NCBI GenBank assembly: GCA_033239005.1
Contig: BSQZ01000005.1
Location: 12,555,001-12,619,000, forward strand
Direction: 5' to 3'
Length of the DNA stretch: 64,000 nucleotides
DNA from: Lamellibrachia satsuma
Taxonomy: Eukaryota > Annelida > Polychaeta > Sabellida > Siboglinidae
Below, piece by piece: positions 35,960-49,672 of this stretch (positions within the stretch are counted from its first letter, which is position 1; each line of letters starts with the position of its first letter). The notes beneath the pieces were generated by a model, which was not told the origin of the DNA, ran no database searches, and saw only the letters and a list, made by a program, of their open reading frames with translations. Made by a program: the position numbers and the translations under genes.

Positions 35960-36090
35960 ATTTGATAAGGGCGGGTTACACATAGATGAGAAAATTGTTG
36001 GACTCTCGATAAGCCAATGGCTTCCTTGTCCACTTGCCATCTGGAACTTGTTGTTTGGAGTGGCAATCTTGTTAAATCTTGTTAAATCAA
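35960..36090 (+). mobile_element. 3' end of a CR1-like LINE
   Basis: Only the last ~130 bp remains: GGGCGGGTTACACATAGATG, then CTCGATAAGCCAATGGCTTC and the tail TCTTGTTAAATCTTGTTAAA. The same tail closes the copies at 45030 and 52740. Confidence 0.8.
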
Positions 36091-37578
<1,488 letters not shown>

Positions 37579-37889
37579 CTAATGTGATCACATTGCCATT
37601 TAGGTCGCTTTGGCGCTGTCCCGAGGGCGACCTTAATAGTGAGATTCCACTGCATCACTATTCATGAAATGAGAGTGTCGTTTTCCTTTCTGAGTCACAC
37701 AAAGAATGGATGTGTTCCAGCAAGACACGGTAATGCATAACCACTGAACCCATCTCAATTCCTGGAGCATGCAGTACCTTGTTAACTCGGTCCAGGATGT
37801 TTTTTCCACACAATGCATATAAGGACGATATTCAGAGAGCTCCGTTTGCTTACCAAAGACTTTGCCTCGAGCAGCCTCGACAAGTGGAG

Positions 37890-39400
37890 GTTAGGTAGAA
37901 TTTCTAGCTATCAGAGTTTTGTAGTACTTTGTAGTTTGATGCCAGCGCCTTCCGGCATCTCCTCGAGCAGACCATCGTGTTTCTGATAGGTTCTTTACCA
38001 CTGGAGACTGTTTCGGTAGGTTCTCTAACAGTTTCGACCACCTCTGTGGCGAGGCTGACAAGAATGTGTAAAGTCGCTGAACGATGGCGAAAAACCTGAC
38101 CGCATCAGTTCTGGATTCGGCCGATGCGGTCCCAACTAAATGTAGGCTATGCGCTGCGCATGGTACCCATTCAGCAAGAGGGTTCACCTGGTGAAATCGT
38201 GCCTGGACTCCAGAATAAGTTCCAGACATATTTCTCGCATTGTCATACATTTATCCACGGCAATCCTCAAGCTTTATTCCGCATTCGTCTAGGAAAGACT
38301 TGAGGTTTTCGAACAAGTATTTCCCCTCGTGTTTCTCAATGTCTATGAAGGCCAGGAAGTGTTCCACGGGTTGTCCATTTCAACCATGCTATGCATGGCT
38401 GATGCCCGAACAGTCCATCGCGTAGGACAATAAACGAATGTTTAATTTGTTGCAGTTTTGCATCACGTTTTGGGAATTTGTGACCAGTTTTTTTATACCG
38501 TATGTGGTATCTAATGCCTCTTTCATTATTTTTACTCGTCTGATACAATCGGCGCAAGCCAGATTCACAACTGGATCAAATTAGAATCATCAGGCGTTCA
38601 ACTGCTTCCTTTTGGCAATCAGACCTGTCATGCGACGGAAACCCCATTTTACTTGCAATTGCATCCTTCCAAATTGTAAAACCACGCGATATACACGCAG
38701 GCTCTAGTACCGACGATGCGATTAGATTCTGTTTGTAGGCTGTAACAGAAACGTGACAGACAGCTTGCTTGGCAGACAGACAACCAGGCAGCTTGAAAGC
38801 TTCTGTATACAATCTTTGTTTTTCCAAACGACCGTTTAGGGAATTTGACTTTTTTTGGTTGGAAGGGTGTCTTTCCAACATCTGGTGTAGGTAGTTTTTC
38901 GGTAGTCCTATCTTCAGTTGTTCCTGTTGACTTGGAAATGCTACCATGTTATGGTTCTGATGTTGCACTAGTCGGACGACCAGTAGGCAGGCAAGCCGGT
39001 AGATCGCGCATTGTGTCGTGTCCAACTGTTCCTGGGACGTGGAAAGAACTGTCATTTTGTGAAGCAAAATCTAGACTAGTGTAACTGTCCGTAGACTGAG
39101 AAGCACGTACTGGCATTTCACTGTCTGCTCCTGTGTCGACATCACAAGTTAACTCCCTCGAGGCTGCAGGATCACTAGATGTCTGGATCGCACTCTCTGA
39201 CGTAGCTGCCTCGTCGCTGCTCAAACTGCTGCTCTGGCTACAAGGGTCGATCACATATGCTAGGGGTAAATTCTTGACGTCATCATCAGCTGTGTCTCCC
39301 AACATGACAACATTATCCAGCGCTGTTCCAGAATAGTTGGTGTCATGCATGTCAATACCACTATCAGGTCAAAATGTCCTGCATGCACGTCCATGTGTGT
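37890..39400 (-). pseudogene. Decayed ZMYM1-like hAT transposase
   Basis: The - strand encodes, in order and in shifting frames, an acidic/Ser-rich region (about 39350-38949, with MLGDTADDDVKNLPLAYVID), then KKVKFPKRSFGKTKIVYRSF, the lead-in of a TTF/ZMYM-type zinc finger. GFTIWKDAIASKMGFPSHD and CQKEAVERL (about 38650-38590) follow, then the hAT catalytic region with YLFENLKSFLDECGIKLEDC and MYDNARNMSGTYSGVQARFH (about 38330-38150). The last piece is VPCAAHSLHLVGTASAES to about 37891. A TAA replaces a sense codon before MYDNARN and several frameshifts occur, so no full protein is made. The family derives from hAT DNA transposases. No terminal inverted repeats were found by eye. Confidence 0.78.
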
Positions 39401-39685
39401 CCACAGTGTACGCAGTGCGCCCGTGTTCTCTCGTACCGTATGCCTCTGTTGGCAATCTAGCCAGAAGATGCAAGTCATTACCTCTCACTTGGTAAACTTC
39501 AATAGGCGACTTTTTAATAAATGCCATTGCCGTGATCTCCAAGTACCCAGCATATTCACCAGGCTTTTTCGTCTATTAAATCCGGCTAGAAATCGAAACG
39601 TAGTGATTGTGTAGATCTCTATCCAACAGGAACTGCCAGTTTGTTTAATTTCTGCTAAGGAAATCACTTTCACGTTCCAGTAACT

Positions 39686-39950
39686 TTAAGATCTCGGCCC
39701 GTAATAGATCAGCAGAGTCTCTTTCTTCTCGTTCCAGTTAAGATATTCCGCAATCTGTTCGTTTGCTTTTTTGGGGTTCACCCAGAAGGTAAGTTGCCAT
39801 GCAGTGAAAAAAGCAGCGCCCATCCCCGTAGATTTTAACAATGTACCCAATCGTCCCATCTTCGAAGATACATGAACTAGCATCACTTGTCACGTCTTTG
39901 GTTCTACAAACACAAATCTTAGTTACCAGGGGCAGAGCATCCACCATTAC
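39686..39950 (-). pseudogene. OTU-like cysteine protease fragment
   Basis: The - strand reads YIVKIYGDGRCFFHCMATYL, matching the Asp-Gly-x-Cys active-site block of OTU deubiquitinases. In another frame it continues with NEQIAEYLNWNEKKETLLIY. A frameshift lies between, so the fragment is not intact. It sits upstream of the hAT relic in the same orientation and may be part of one transposon or a neighbouring relic. Confidence 0.5.
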
Positions 39951-39959
39951 AAGGGCAAA

Positions 39960-40480
39960 TGGGGGCAGCTAGTTCAAATAAGAGCTAAAGCACTCGAACA
40001 ACTTTACGTCAAACATAATCACAAAATAGTTATAGTAATCTCACCCCTATACGGCGAGCGCAAATCCACGGTGAATCTACAATTAATTGAACAATCGGCG
40101 CCATTACTCCACGAAGACGTTGGTTTGAATCTGAGCTCTAGATTATTACTAGGGCATATAGCTTCCATTTATCTTACTTTAAAAAGTTGTTATCATACAA
40201 CAGAAGAATAATGAATCTTTTTTCAGTTTTGATGTCACTCGGTAACCTTCCGTGTATACGCCCCTTGAGGTTTCGTCTGAATAATGAACTTTCATATAAA
40301 ATCTACTAGCAATGTTCTCAACCCACTCCGATTTTTACATTTGACACACACAGGAGACACTGGATGTTTTTTAATTGCACCGCTACTTAGTACACTTGTT
40401 TCGGCCCACACTGTAAACAAGGTCAGTTTGAGTTTTTAAAAAATGTATTGAAGTTTGTTCTGCCAAACCCACAATACATG
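39960..40480. other. No gene recognised
   Basis: Upstream side of the OTU-like fragment. No further coding match or repeat seen. Confidence 0.35.
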
Positions 40481-40482
40481 TT

Positions 40483-40900
40483 TGGGTTATGGCCCAAATA
40501 CAGTAACAGTGGGGGACCCCACCCTATTTCCCTAATACAGTAACAGTGGGGGACCCCACCCAATGGCCCTAATACAGTAACAGTGGGGGACCCCACCCTA
40601 TGGCCCTAATACAGTAACAGTGGGGGATCCCACCCTATGGCACTAATACAGTAACAGTGGGGGACCCCACCCTATGGCCCTAATACAGTAACAATTGGGA
40701 ACCCCACCCTATGGTCTTAATACTGTAACAGTGGGGGACCCCACTCCATGGCACTAATACAGTAACAATGGATGACCCCACCCTATGGCCCTAATACAGT
40801 AACAATGGATGACCCCACCCTATGGCACTAATACAGTAACAAAGGGGGACCCCAACCTATGGCACTAATACAGTAACAATGGGTGACCCCATTTTATGTG
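40483..40900. repeat. 37-bp minisatellite, about 11 units
   Basis: Units combine CCCTAATACAGTAACAGTGG with GGGACCCCACCCTATGG. GTGGGGGACCCCAC within each unit can form a small hairpin. Later units drift (AATGGATGACC). Confidence 0.93.
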
Positions 40901-41096
40901 TTCTTCATAACTAAGGTCTCTCAGTTCTGGAATCAGTTTAGTTGCTTTCCTCTATATTCGTTGTTATGATATGGTCTCCGGGTTCGTATGCCACCACTAC
41001 CATCCCCCTCCCCCGAAGAAAAAGGGCCCCACAAAAAGGATATTATTTGGATTAACTTTTTGCTCACATTGTACGCTGCATGTACGTTCCTGTTTG

Positions 41097-41375
41097 CTAT
41101 GATATGCTATCATACGCTCTATTTTCTTGTTTGCTGTCATACGCTCTATTTTCTTGTTTGCCATCATACGCTCTATTTTCTTGTTTGCCATCATACGCTC
41201 TATTTTCTTGTTTGCTGTCATACGCTCTATTTTCTTGTTTGCCATCATACGCTCTATTTTCTTGTTTGCCATCATACGCTCTATTTTCTTGTTTGCTATC
41301 ATACGCTCTATTTTCTTGTTTGCCATCATACGCTCTATTTTCTTGTTTGCTGTCATACGCTCTATTTTCTTGTGT
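41097..41375. repeat. 27-bp minisatellite, about 10 units
   Basis: Units of 27 bp carry CATACGCTCTATTTTCTTGT preceded by GCCAT, GCTGT or GCTAT. Divisibility by three leaves open frames on both strands, of no coding significance. Confidence 0.95.
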
Positions 41376-42411
41376 GTATGTTTGTATGCTGTCGTCGACA
41401 AGAACATGTTCTGGAATGGTTTCTTTACTACTGCAATTCGTTTCTTCGTCCTCAAGTGCCGGGCTGATATGTTCGAACATTTTTAATTGAAATTTCCGTC
41501 CTTCACATTTCCCTCTCACAGTCCCCACAATAAAACACACCTTTCACCTAACCTTCCTTTCGCCATCTCCGTGCGTATGCAGCAATGTTTGTGTGAATGC
41601 TGATCCAGGTGGCCAACATTATGGTACACATCTATGGTATGCCTGCCTCCACGTTGATAAGCGCATAACACAACAACAACTTTGCTTTACAATTATATGT
41701 GGGTGATAATTTTTTTTTGTAGCGTTAATGTTTGCAGGACACAAATGATATTATGTGTGAGTTTGAAAATATTACAGAAATTAGTTTTCTCATTCAAGTG
41801 ACATTATTGTAGGGCCTACTTCACCTTAGTTCCAGTCAATTCTCTGCGAACCCACTAGACAGCCCTGAGGTACGCGTATCCCAGGTTAGGAACCGCTACC
41901 AGCATAGACGGTACCAGGGGATTTTCAGTAAGTGAATACTGTTACTCCACCTAGCGGGTTTCGCAGAACGATTACTCCATAATGATGGTCGTTAGTATTA
42001 AGCCTTCCGTCGATTAACTACAACAGTATGGATTGTGTGAACGACACTTTGCGATGACAGATTGTTCACGTCATCAAATATATTCGTCACCATAGATAAA
42101 AAGCCATACATAGGATAAGCACTACTGTGAAACTTCAACAAACCGATTATTATATATATCCTGCTAAAAGATCGGCACAGAACAACTAGCAGTTTTTGTA
42201 TACGTCCAATTTATTTGTAAGTAGCCAAGTTTACCTGAAATAAACAAATGAAAATTGGGAGCCACTTCAATTTGACACTGTCTACTCTGGTAAACGGCGG
42301 ATGGTAGTGTGCTAGAGAAGATGTCGAACTGTTCGAACTGTAGGTACGAAGACGTGCTTGAGTTGGACGCATGAACGGCCAAGAGGCGACTCTCCGTTCG
42401 TCGGCCACTGT
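41376..42411. other. Intergenic, no gene recognised
   Basis: Between the 27-bp array and the globin B stop codon. It should contain the globin B 3' UTR on the - strand; no other coding signal is recognisable. Confidence 0.4.
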
Positions 42412-45400
42412 CTAGGGGAGGCCTTTGGCGATGGCGTTCTTCAGCGGCAGCAGGCAGTTACGCCACGCGTCGGGGTTGAAGTTGTCGATGAGTGAAGGCA
42501 GAACAGTCATCAGAACCTTTCCCATCGCCTGAATACAGAAACACGGGTCTAGTCGTTGGATGTAGTTTTGATATCACTCAATCGCTGTGTTACTCCAAGT
42601 AATGCGTTGTCGTGATGACGGCATTAACTGGATTAGACATTCACAACATACATGACATACAATTTTGTCTAATTACGTACAAATTATGTCATGTAAAATC
42701 ACGTGTGAACCCGGCGTAAGCTGTATCATGATACATAAAGTACCACACTCCCCAATAGTGGCCCACTCGCCACCACTGCCACAACGTTATTATAAATTCA
42801 AAATGGACGATTGGCGGAGTGGCATAAACAGTTGGCAGGCTTGGCGATGCCATTTTTGTTTATGACTTGTTACACATTTGTGTAGTTGAGAAATGTAAAA
42901 TAGTTCCATTCAAAACGAACGTTGTATAAACATTAGACGTTTACCAAATTAAATAAAGATGTGTAAAATCTGCACATAAATGTAAATTGCGGAGGGGTGA
43001 TGATACTACTTTTCACGCATGCCTGTTCCTTGCACAATCGTATCATACTTAGAGTAGGGTGGCGCAATACGCCTACTTTTTTCGGGAAATCGACTCATGG
43101 GAAAACCTTTTAGATCTAGCTCTGATATGTTGGATGTATCACCTAGTTTATTATCTTAGCTGACACTCTTGTGTTGACATTTTCGATGTTCAATATCACA
43201 GAAAAAAGTTATCGCCATTTTAACAGAGGTCCTGAAAATGGGCGTTTTGCCCTAGGGGTGGGGCAAAACGGCCGCCCCTGGGCGTTATGCATTAATCAGC
43301 CTCATTTAGTTATTAGTTTACTTATTTCGCATTACCAAAGTGATGCTATTATTAGTACACTTCAGTATAGCGAAACCTTGCGTTGCATCATAGTAATATT
43401 TGTTGTTATAATTTTATTAAGAACCGTGATTGAAATTTTTAATTAATTAGCTCCTTTTCTCTGAAATTCAACAAGTGCGTTATATTGTATGTTTATTATA
43501 AACTGTCAGACGCAGACGGAACTTATCAACTCGTCTACTCACTTTCAGACTCAAATCTGACAGATAATAGTACGTCCCCCCCTGTGCGTTTTGCCCCCAC
43601 TAATGTTGGCCTTTTTGCCCCACACGTTCGATATTAAAATTTCACCATCTGTATATTACTGGCTTTTATCAATCGCATCCACAACATTCATAACATTAAT
43701 TATTAGATATTTGTCTACTGCGTACACTCAACGTGTTGTCTCAGTTTTGTATGGTTACTGCCCACAAAACGACTTTTAGGGTGACCGTTTTTATAATAAG
43801 AATCAAAAGTTTGACGTAAAATAAAATATTGCGTGAATTTCGTTTTCTGCCACCGTATTCTAATCAAATGTGAAGAACTGTATGTGGCTTCATTTGGCGA
43901 TCTCGAAATTCTTATTTTTGCGTTGTGAAACTAGTTAGAGGATGGGCTTTATACCCCAAAATTTGCGGTATGCCCCATACTACTCTAAGCCTCGTTTAGA
44001 ATGCTGCGTACAAGCACGGAAGTCATATGATATTCCTACTTTTGCTATTTTCGAAAGTGCACGATGACGACGTCAATGACGACGTCGATGACGACGTCGA
44101 TGACGACGTCGATGACGACGTCGATGACGACGTCGATGACGACGGCGATGAAATAAAATATGTAAATTTTACGACATCTATAGAGACCGCTTTACTGAAT
44201 AAATATTCACACAATTCAACGTGAGATACGTTTTACACCGGATTATTTATATTTCTGTCAGATTCCTAATTTCTTACGATAAATATACCACAGCAATGAA
44301 GATTAAAACATGAACTATAATATTGTTAATTATTTTCAGATGTAGTTTGAGATCGAACAAATCAGAGAATTGGGGCATTATAATTACACGAAACCCTCTC
44401 AACTTGCTGCGTATCAGTTAACCACTGAGACTCCCTGCACATTCATGTTAAAGAAAAACAAAAGTCGTAGTCTGGGGCCTAAGCACCTATAAGAGTTGCC
44501 AAAACATAACCATTTGTAATTACAATTAAGAATATCACGCCGGGGGTTTACTAGGAAAACCTTGTTGAACACACAACATCTTAATTCCAAAACTGAGAGA
44601 TCTTAGTTACGAAGAACGACTGGAAGAATATGGTTTAACAACCTTAGAGACAAGGAGGTTAAGAGGAGATCAAATTGAAGTTTTTAAGATATTGAAAATG
44701 AAAATATTTATAGAAATATTTTTTTCTCACACAAGAAAGATAATAAAACTAGAGGACATGAGATAACATTAGTTAAGCATCAGTGTACATTGGATATCGG
44801 AAAGTACTCGTTCTCACAGAAGACAATCAGTGAATGGAACAAATTATCTACAGATTGTGTAACTGCTAGCAGCTTGAATATGTTTAAAAACAAGGTTGAC
44901 ACATATCTCAGGAGGGCGGATTACACATAGATTAGAAATGTTGGACTCTCGATAAGCCAGTAGCTTCCTTGTCCACCTATCACCTGGGCCTTTGCCTTGG
45001 ATGGCAATCTTGTTAAATCTTGTTGAATCTTAACGTTCACCGTACGTTACGGGCGCGGTACTCTGGCAATATTCGCTCGCTAAATGCTCCTATACTCGCC
45101 AATTGGATATGGCCATGCTGCCTGCGTCCAAACTCAAATTATGTAACATATTTTGGCCTTTGTTTACTGAACTAGTCCCCTTTCTGGCATAACTTCCCGT
45201 TTGATTAAAATGTTGTGTATTCTCACCGCACTTATGTCAAGCGGTAGTCTAGGTTACCCGATTTCATAGACCTGGTTAACATGTCACCCCCAGGTAAACT
45301 GAGAATTAACCAGAGTATCCCACTCTTACAACACATTCTGAGTAAACCACTGGCGTGACATTCTTGATGTTAGTTGCACGTGGTGCATATGACCATGACT

Positions 45401-46021
45401 GTTGGTTCGCTTTAACACGTACATCGAAGTAGACAGCCTTGAGTCCGGTGCGGGCGACGTGCTGGGCAGCGAGGTGGGCGGTGAGGGAGGTAAGCGTCCC
45501 CGCGTCGTTCAGGTAGTTGATGCCCATGTCCAGGCCGCTGAGCACTCGCACGGTGTGGGCATGGAAGGCGCCGCTCGACATGTTAGCGACGTTCACATTG
45601 TTGAAGAGCACCTCCGACTCGGGCTTTAGTTTGAACAGGCTGCAAATCACAGGGCACACTTGTTTGAACAGGCTGCAAGTCACAGAGCACACTTGCGCTA
45701 TTTCTTTTAGTTTAAATGGTTTGCGAAGGTCCATTCATACGAGCGATTTGTTGTCCGATTGATCGGGCGAGATAGCGCCGTCCGACCAACTGGCCGCATC
45801 GTTTCTTGAAAACTACAAGAAACGATGGGTCCAATTGGTTGACACAGTGTCGGGAGTGAGTGAGTGAGTGAGTGAGTGAGTGAGGGAGTGAGGGAGGGAG
45901 GGAGTGAGAGAGAGAGAGAGTGAGTGAGTGAGTGAGTGAGTGAGTGAGTTAGAAAGAGAGTGCATGAGTGAGTGAATGAACGAGTGAGTGAGTGAGTGAA
46001 TGAGTGAAGGAGTGAGTGAGT

Positions 46022-46054
<33 letters not shown>

Positions 46055-46338
46055 TGGGTGAGAATGAGTGAGTGATTGAGTAAGTGAATTTTGGGCGATT
46101 GTTTCAGAATTTGTTCCATAAGGATACGTAACATCGTGTTTTGTTGATAAAAATGAATTACTTACGACGAGAAGATTTCGTTCCCCATGGTCCAGCGGCT
46201 CTTAGCACCAATGCCCGCATTGTAGATCTGGTTCCACTGCTTAATGACAATGGTAGCGTCGGCCTCAGAACAGAACTCGGACGCCAGGGCGGCGCTGGTC
46301 GCGCACAGAACGAGGAGGACCGTCGAGAGCGGATTCAT
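42412..46338 (-). CDS. Extracellular globin gene B (secreted annelid-type haemoglobin chain)
   Basis: Three exons on the - strand: 46338-46166, 45639-45423 and 42528-42412 (173, 217 and 117 nt; 168 residues). Donors are GTAAGT and GTACGT, with acceptors TTTGCAG and ATTCAG. Introns are phase 2 and phase 0 at the conserved globin positions; exon 2 has the same length as in gene A. The first 19 residues (MNPLSTVLLVLCATSAALA) form a signal peptide, followed by SEFC with the N-terminal disulfide Cys. Exon 2 holds FHAHTVRVLSGLDMG (distal His) and HLAAQHVARTG (proximal His). Exon 3 holds VLPSLIDNFNPDAWRNC and ends in the classical AIAKGLP. It should be an oxygen-binding subunit of the extracellular haemoglobin. 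A 33-bp in-frame duplication of the exon 2 acceptor offers an alternative start of exon 2 at 45672. Intron 2 hosts a MITE-like element and a LINE relic. Confidence 0.94.
43048..43989. mobile_element. MITE-like element with imperfect terminal inverted repeats
   Basis: The left end CTTAGAGTAGGGTGGCGCAA (43048 on) resembles the reverse complement of the right end (CTTAGAGTAGTATGGGGCAT, read on the - strand from 43989). The 942-bp interior is AT-rich and repeats GGGGCAAAACG-like motifs near 43255 and 43605. It is non-autonomous, inside intron 2 of globin B. The superfamily is uncertain. Confidence 0.5.
44062..44150. repeat. 12-bp tandem repeat (GACGACGTCGAT)n
   Basis: About seven units with the palindrome GACGTC in each, in intron 2 of globin B. 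They encode poly-Asp or poly-Ser-Thr frames that are not genes. Confidence 0.95.
44595..45032 (+). mobile_element. 3' part of a CR1-like LINE
   Basis: It runs from LRDLSYEERLEEYGLTTLET through RLRGDQIEVFKILK and LDIGKYSFSQKTISEWNKLS to the 3' motif GACTCTCGATAAGCCAGTAG and tail AATCTTGTTAAATCTTGTTG. It is 5'-truncated with a few lesions. It is antisense to globin B within its intron 2. Confidence 0.82.
45640..45720 (-). repeat. Duplicated 3' splice site of globin B exon 2
   Basis: On the - strand two copies of GTGATTTGCAGCCTGTTCAA or a close variant lie 33 bp apart, giving acceptors before 45672 and 45639. A more degenerate third copy (ATTTAAACTAAAAG) precedes them. Using the upstream acceptor would add eleven in-frame residues (LFKQVCPVICS) at the start of exon 2. 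Confidence 0.88.
45855..46084. repeat. (GAGT)n/(GA)n repeat
   Basis: About 230 bp of GAGT and GA tracts in intron 1 of globin B. Confidence 0.95.
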
Positions 46339-46352
46339 GATTCTGTAAATGT
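46339..46352 (-). promoter_or_regulatory. Putative 5' UTR acceptor of globin B
   Basis: On the - strand GACATTTACAG ends four bases before the ATG (AATC ATG), as in globin genes A and C. Confidence 0.5.
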
Positions 46353-46377
46353 CCCATCTATAAGTGAGTGAGTGAGC

Positions 46378-46545
46378 GATCGATCGATCGATCGATCGAT
46401 CGGTCGGTCGGTCGGTCGGTCGGTCGGTCGGTCGGTCGGTCGGTCGGTCGGTCGGTCGGTCGGTCGGTCGGTCCGTCCGTCCGTCCGTCCGTCCGTCCGT
46501 CCGTCCGTCCGTCCGTCCGTCCGTCCGTCCGTCCGTCCGTCCGTC
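46378..46545. repeat. Stepwise tetranucleotide array GATC, GGTC, GTCC
   Basis: Six or so GATC units pass into about 16 GGTC units and then about 18 GTCC units. Each domain differs from its neighbour by one base. It lies about 40 bp upstream of the globin B start codon, probably in the 5' UTR intron. Confidence 0.95.
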
Positions 46546-46559
46546 GATCGAGCGAGCAA

Positions 46560-46933
46560 GCAAGTATTCATCTGATCGGTCTACATGTACATTTGTCTAC
46601 TTATTTAGATGAGTGCTACCCTATGTGGCAAACTTTTGTCAAGTTTATTTTGTCATGATTCACGGCTAATTGATTATGTACGCCCGAAACCCTCCCCCCT
46701 TCTGAAAACCCCGAGGACGGGCCTAAAGGCCAACATTCTCAACATATCTTCAATAATAATATATAAAAATATATAATAGTACACATATCACAAAAGGTGC
46801 TGTGTGCTACACATATAACAAACATGATAAAAAACCTAGTTAAGCACTATTTTCCCATCATAATTTTATCTAAATATTAAACGTTTGTAGATCAATGTCC
46901 TCACGCACGCACGCATCACATTCGCAAGCTCGC
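46560..46933. other. No gene recognised
   Basis: Upstream flank of globin B. I could not identify a TATA box or first exon. Confidence 0.35.
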
Positions 46934-47310
<377 letters not shown>

Positions 47311-47544
47311 ATACACATTATTATTAGTATTACTCAAAATTTTAATCGGAAGTGTTTATTTGACCCACAGATTAAACAGTACGGTTGTCAATTCAGTGAA
47401 AATCTACAGCTCAGGTAACATGTGTTAATAAATAACAAGTAATGCATGTATTGTAAACTAAAATGTACAACACAAATATATTAAAATTGAAGTATAATGA
47501 CATTACAATAGCCTAGACATGGATTATCAGTTTGCTGTAGATAA

Positions 47545-48600
47545 ACTTAAAAGGGGTCAGGGAGACTGCCACTAAGACCATTGCTGGACGCTCTCGTGGC
47601 AGCCACACCCAGTGTTATAATTTTCAACAAAGTTCATTTAGCTTGCTTAAGCACTTTCAAAAAATAACAACAACACAAGTGCATAACAAAACAGGTTTGA
47701 CAAATATTTCAGTTATTTTATTATTAAATGGTGACAAAATGTATACGTTTACATCTGATATACTAATTGCAGTGCAGTTTATAAATAAATTAACAGAAGT
47801 AACGAAATATAAAAAACTTTATAATTTAATTACTAAGTCTGTCCAGAAATGTAACAATTTGGCATAGAGCACTGTTCTCTGTAGTTTTTTTGCACATTTT
47901 GGCATACCTAGTAAATCCTTGTAAGCTATGTGCTAAATGTGTGATTCTAAGGATTTTTTTTTTAGTAATGGAGTACCTAATGCATCGTTTGGCAAAATCA
48001 TATTTGCTCTATTTGTATAGATATTTTCATGTATTCGTGTATTAATGTTGTGAAAATTTTTATTTAGGAAAAAATGGCTAGTTTTGCAAATATACAGGTG
48101 ATTCCTTGTACACATATTTATAATAACATTTTAATTCCTGTAATTACAACATATATGTTACATTAAGAATTTTTTATTTCTTAAACAGTGACTCAGTATG
48201 TGAATTATATTTACTTAAACAGATTAATTGTTTTTTCTGTAGTTTGATAATTCTGTTACATTTAAAACCCTATATCATTAGGTCATAATTTATATATGGT
48301 AACATTAATGAGTTATACAAAGTGACTTTTATATTTAATGGCAAAAAGCGTTTTAATTTATTTAATATACCTATAACTTTTGAACATTTGATAGAAATAT
48401 GTTTTATATGACTGTCCCGAAATAGATCTTATTGTAATGTCACACCAAAAAGATTAAAGTCTTTGACACTTTCAATTCTAGTTTCATCTATCTTGAATAG
48501 GAAAGGAATTAATTTTTTATTTCTCAATGTGTGTATTTTGTATTTGGATTTTAGTATATTTAAAGACAGTTTATTAATAATAAGCGCCATATATCTGGGA
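47545..48600 (-). mobile_element. Non-LTR retrotransposon relic, third family (RT C-terminus)
   Basis: On the - strand from 48600 downward: IINKLSLNILKSKYKIHTLR, ESVKDFNLFGVTL, HIKHISIKCSKVIGILNKLK, RFLPLNIKVTLYNSLMLPYI, then NRIIKLQKKQLI and KYNSHTESLFKKLKILN. This is the typical palm/thumb succession of a non-LTR reverse transcriptase. Several stops interrupt it. The remainder to about 47545 carries degenerate C-terminal and tail sequence. Confidence 0.75.
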
Positions 48601-48683
48601 CCAGCCCATTAACAGGCGCGTACATACATGTAATCATGTAATCATAAAATAATAGCTATAATATTGTATAGTTTAAAAAGTAA

Positions 48684-49120
<437 letters not shown>

Positions 49121-49123
49121 TTT

Positions 49124-49235
<112 letters not shown>

Positions 49236-49332
49236 GGAGTATTATATTAAGATTAATGAATATAATAAATATATAATTAAAGTAAATGAATAACTAAAAA
49301 ATACATGTTCATGAAAAGTGTCCTCGTTCACA

Positions 49333-49570
49333 GTTATTCCTCATTGAAAATACGCCTAAATAAGATGGTTTTCAATATTATTAAATTAGTGTAAACCGGC
49401 AAAGCGTTCCATAATGTCGGTCTGGACACCGAGAAAGCATGCCTGTCATAGCCCTCCGTGTAGCGCGGCACTACCAGCAGACGCAGATTAGCAGATCGAA
49501 GGTTGCTTGTAGGTGCATACTGAGTCAGTAGGTCAGACATGTAACCTGGTGCGAGGCCATGCAAAGCGGA
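49333..49570 (-). mobile_element. LINE reverse transcriptase C-terminal fragment
   Basis: The - strand reads FSALHGLAPGYMSDLLTQYA, NLRSANLRLLVVPR, then HAFSVSRPTLWNALPVYTNL: the tail region shared by many L2/CR1-type LINE proteins (hallmark APTLWNxLP). A CAGTAG and CATA microsatellite follows at 49575-49672. Confidence 0.75.
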
Positions 49571-49574
49571 GAAA

Positions 49575-49672
49575 ACAAGAACCAGTAGCAGTAGCAGTAG
49601 CAGTAACATACATGCATGCTGGCATGCATACATACATACATACATACATACATACATACATACACACACATG
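49575..49672. repeat. CAGTAG and (CATA)n microsatellite
   Basis: Short runs of AGCAGT then about twelve CATA units beside the LINE fragment. Confidence 0.9.

Noticed and set aside
41080..41490. Repeat protein (SCLPSYALF)n or (RAYDGKQEN)n
   Set aside because: Frames created by a 27-bp minisatellite; no start context, splicing or family match.
46162..46575. Repeated Arg-Ser, Thr-Asp-Gly-Arg or Ser-Val-Gly-Arg frames upstream of globin B
   Set aside because: They come from the GATC/GGTC/GTCC tetranucleotide array; only the globin exon at the low-coordinate end is real.
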